From: Thermoplasmata archaeon
GTDB taxonomy: Archaea > Thermoplasmatota > Thermoplasmata > Halarchaeoplasmatales > Halarchaeoplasmataceae
Length of the DNA: 6,515 nt
Assembly: GCA_019594025.1 (NCBI GenBank)
Contig: JAFDUB010000091.1
Span: forward strand, 1-6,515
Reading direction: 5' to 3'
The translations under genes were made by a program, and so were the position numbers. Shown here one piece after another: positions 5,318-6,515 of the stretch (the first letter of the stretch is position 1; every line of letters starts with the position of its first letter). Below the pieces are notes generated by a model that made no database searches, was not told the origin of the DNA, and was given only the letters and a program-made list of their open reading frames with translations.

Positions 5318-6515
5318 TTGTCAAAGAAAGCTCTGTTAAGCGTTTACGACAAAACAGGTATAGTTGATTTTGCAAAAGGATTAAATGAAATGGGATTCGA
5401 ACTTCTGTCTTCAGGAGGGACCGCATCGGTGTTGAAAGATGCCGGTATACCGGTGGATCCGGTGGAAGATGTAACCGGTTTTCCCGAGATACTAGGCGGT
5501 CGTGTCAAGACCCTGCATCCCATGATCCACGGTGGAATATTATACCAACGGGCAAAGCATGAGAAAGAAGTTGAAGAACACGGGTTACCCAGCATCGATT
5601 TGATAGCAGTCAACCTTTATCCCTTTCAGGAAGTGGTGAGCCGAGAACATACGCTGGAGGACGCCGTCGAGAAGATAGACATAGGTGGTGTCGCTTTACT
5701 GCGTGCCGCCGCTAAAAACCACGAACGGGTAACCGTCACAGTTTCTCCATCCAAGTACGAGGATATATTGGACGAGTTGAAGGAGCACGGTACGGTAAGC
5801 CATGAAACCCGAAAGAGGCTGGCGGTCGAAGCTTTCCAGCATACCGCGGATTACGATACGGCGATATACGATTACTTTCAAAAGAGGTATGTAGGAGAGA
5901 ACTTCCCACAATGGTATTCAACCATGGGGAATAAGGTACAGGACCTGAGATACGGTGAAAACCCCAACCAGAAGGCCGCCTTCTACCAAACCGAGCATAC
6001 GTCGGAAAGCTCGGTACTGAAGGCTGAAAAATTACACGGTAAGAAGTTATCGTACAACAACATCTTAGATCTAGATGCCGCTTTGGACATGGTGAAAGAT
6101 TTCGATGAGCCGACTGTTGCGGCGGTCAAGCACACGAATCCCTCCGGTATCGCATCTGGAGAAAACCTCAAAGAGGCTTACAAAAAAGCATACCAGTGCG
6201 ACCCGATATCCATATTCGGAGGTATCGTCGCCGCCAACCGGCCCATACCTAGGGATATGGCGGAGGAGATGAATAAGATATTCTTAGAAGGTGTCATCAC
6301 CCCGGGCTACCTGGACGGTGCCGAAGAGGTACTGATGAAGAAGAAGAACATCAGGGTCATGGAGCTTAAAGAGTGGAGCCCAGAGCCCCAGGGAGTGGTT
6401 TACGCAAAGGTCGCCGAGGGTCTGCTGGTACAGGATAGGAACTTCAAAAGACTGAACATGGACGACGTTGAAGTTAAGAGTGCCAGGGAGCCGACGGAGG
6501 AAGAGAAAAGGGCCA
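5318..6515 (+). CDS. purH: Bifunctional PurH, AICAR formyltransferase/IMP cyclohydrolase (3' end cut by the window)
   Basis: PurH catalyses the last two steps of IMP synthesis: formyl transfer from 10-formyl-THF to AICAR, then ring closure. The visible 399 codons (about 510-530 in full-length PurH) start MSKKALLSVYDKTG. The IMP cyclohydrolase domain (about 1-145) has SVYDKTG (8-14), SSGGT (31-35), GRVKTLHP (61-68), NLYPF (99-103), DIGG and RAAAKN (129-134). The formyltransferase domain begins near 200 with DLRYGENPNQ (209) and has the catalytic Lys-His pair in KHTNPSG (K271, H272), then DPISIFGGIVA. The C-terminal part with the second catalytic block is outside the window. The TTG at 5318 is the start: an in-frame TAA lies directly before it, the homology begins at once, and the next in-frame Met (25) would delete a conserved motif. 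It is divergent from the AhpD-like gene. Many archaea use PurP and PurO instead, so this fits the THF-based chemistry implied by fhs. Confidence 0.95.
   Translation, partial: MSKKALLSVYDKTGIVDFAKGLNEMGFELLSSGGTASVLKDAGIPVDPVEDVTGFPEILGGRVKTLHPMIHGGILYQRAKHEKEVEEHGLPSIDLIAVNLYPFQEVVSREHTLEDAVEKIDIGGVALLRAAAKNHERVTVTVSPSKYEDILDELKEHGTVSHETRKRLAVEAFQHTADYDTAIYDYFQKRYVGENFPQWYSTMGNKVQDLRYGENPNQKAAFYQTEHTSESSVLKAEKLHGKKLSYNNILDLDAALDMVKDFDEPTVAAVKHTNPSGIASGENLKEAYKKAYQCDPISIFGGIVAANRPIPRDMAEEMNKIFLEGVITPGYLDGAEEVLMKKKNIRVMELKEWSPEPQGVVYAKVAEGLLVQDRNFKRLNMDDVEVKSAREPTEEEKRA

Noticed and set aside
5344..5613. Minus-strand open frames opposite purH (also 5696-5921 and 5983-6171)
   Set aside because: They are antisense shadows of purH, whose plus-strand frame has continuous family motifs.

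Overview
The window looks archaeal. Three genes (left edge, PAS protein, AhpD-like protein) have an AT-rich TATA-like box about 22-33 nt before the start codon and no Shine-Dalgarno (SD) sequence, which is the pattern of leaderless archaeal transcripts. Internal operon genes have SD sites (GAGGTG, GAGG). A Ras/Rab-type small GTPase is also present. The lineage cannot be fixed from this sequence. Bacterial-type formate-tetrahydrofolate ligase and PurH point to an archaeon that runs one-carbon metabolism on tetrahydrofolate.

Layout, left to right. Positions 1-50 (minus) hold the first 16 codons of a gene that leaves the window, with its own promoter and a palindrome at the predicted transcription start. 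Positions 114-1424 (minus) encode a three-PAS sensory protein with no recognisable output domain. Positions 1425-1613 are a structured spacer that may encode a 40-residue Cys-containing protein. Then comes a tight minus-strand operon read right to left: fhs (4603-2936), thyX (2926-2258) and a small GTPase (2261-1614). thyX follows fhs after 9 nt, and the GTPase start overlaps the thyX stop in an ATGA. Upstream of fhs, on the same strand, is an AhpD-like peroxidase-related gene (5208-4651). Across a 109-nt divergent spacer, purH runs on the plus strand from a TTG at 5318 and is cut off by the window end.

The metabolic genes form one theme. Fhs makes 10-formyl-THF from formate, PurH consumes 10-formyl-THF in the last steps of IMP synthesis, and ThyX consumes 5,10-methylene-THF to make dTMP. 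The products are nucleotide precursors. The GTPase is translationally coupled to ThyX and has a roughly 40-residue insertion between its G4 and G5 motifs. It is the least expected member of the operon. No mobile element, CRISPR array, tRNA or rRNA was seen.
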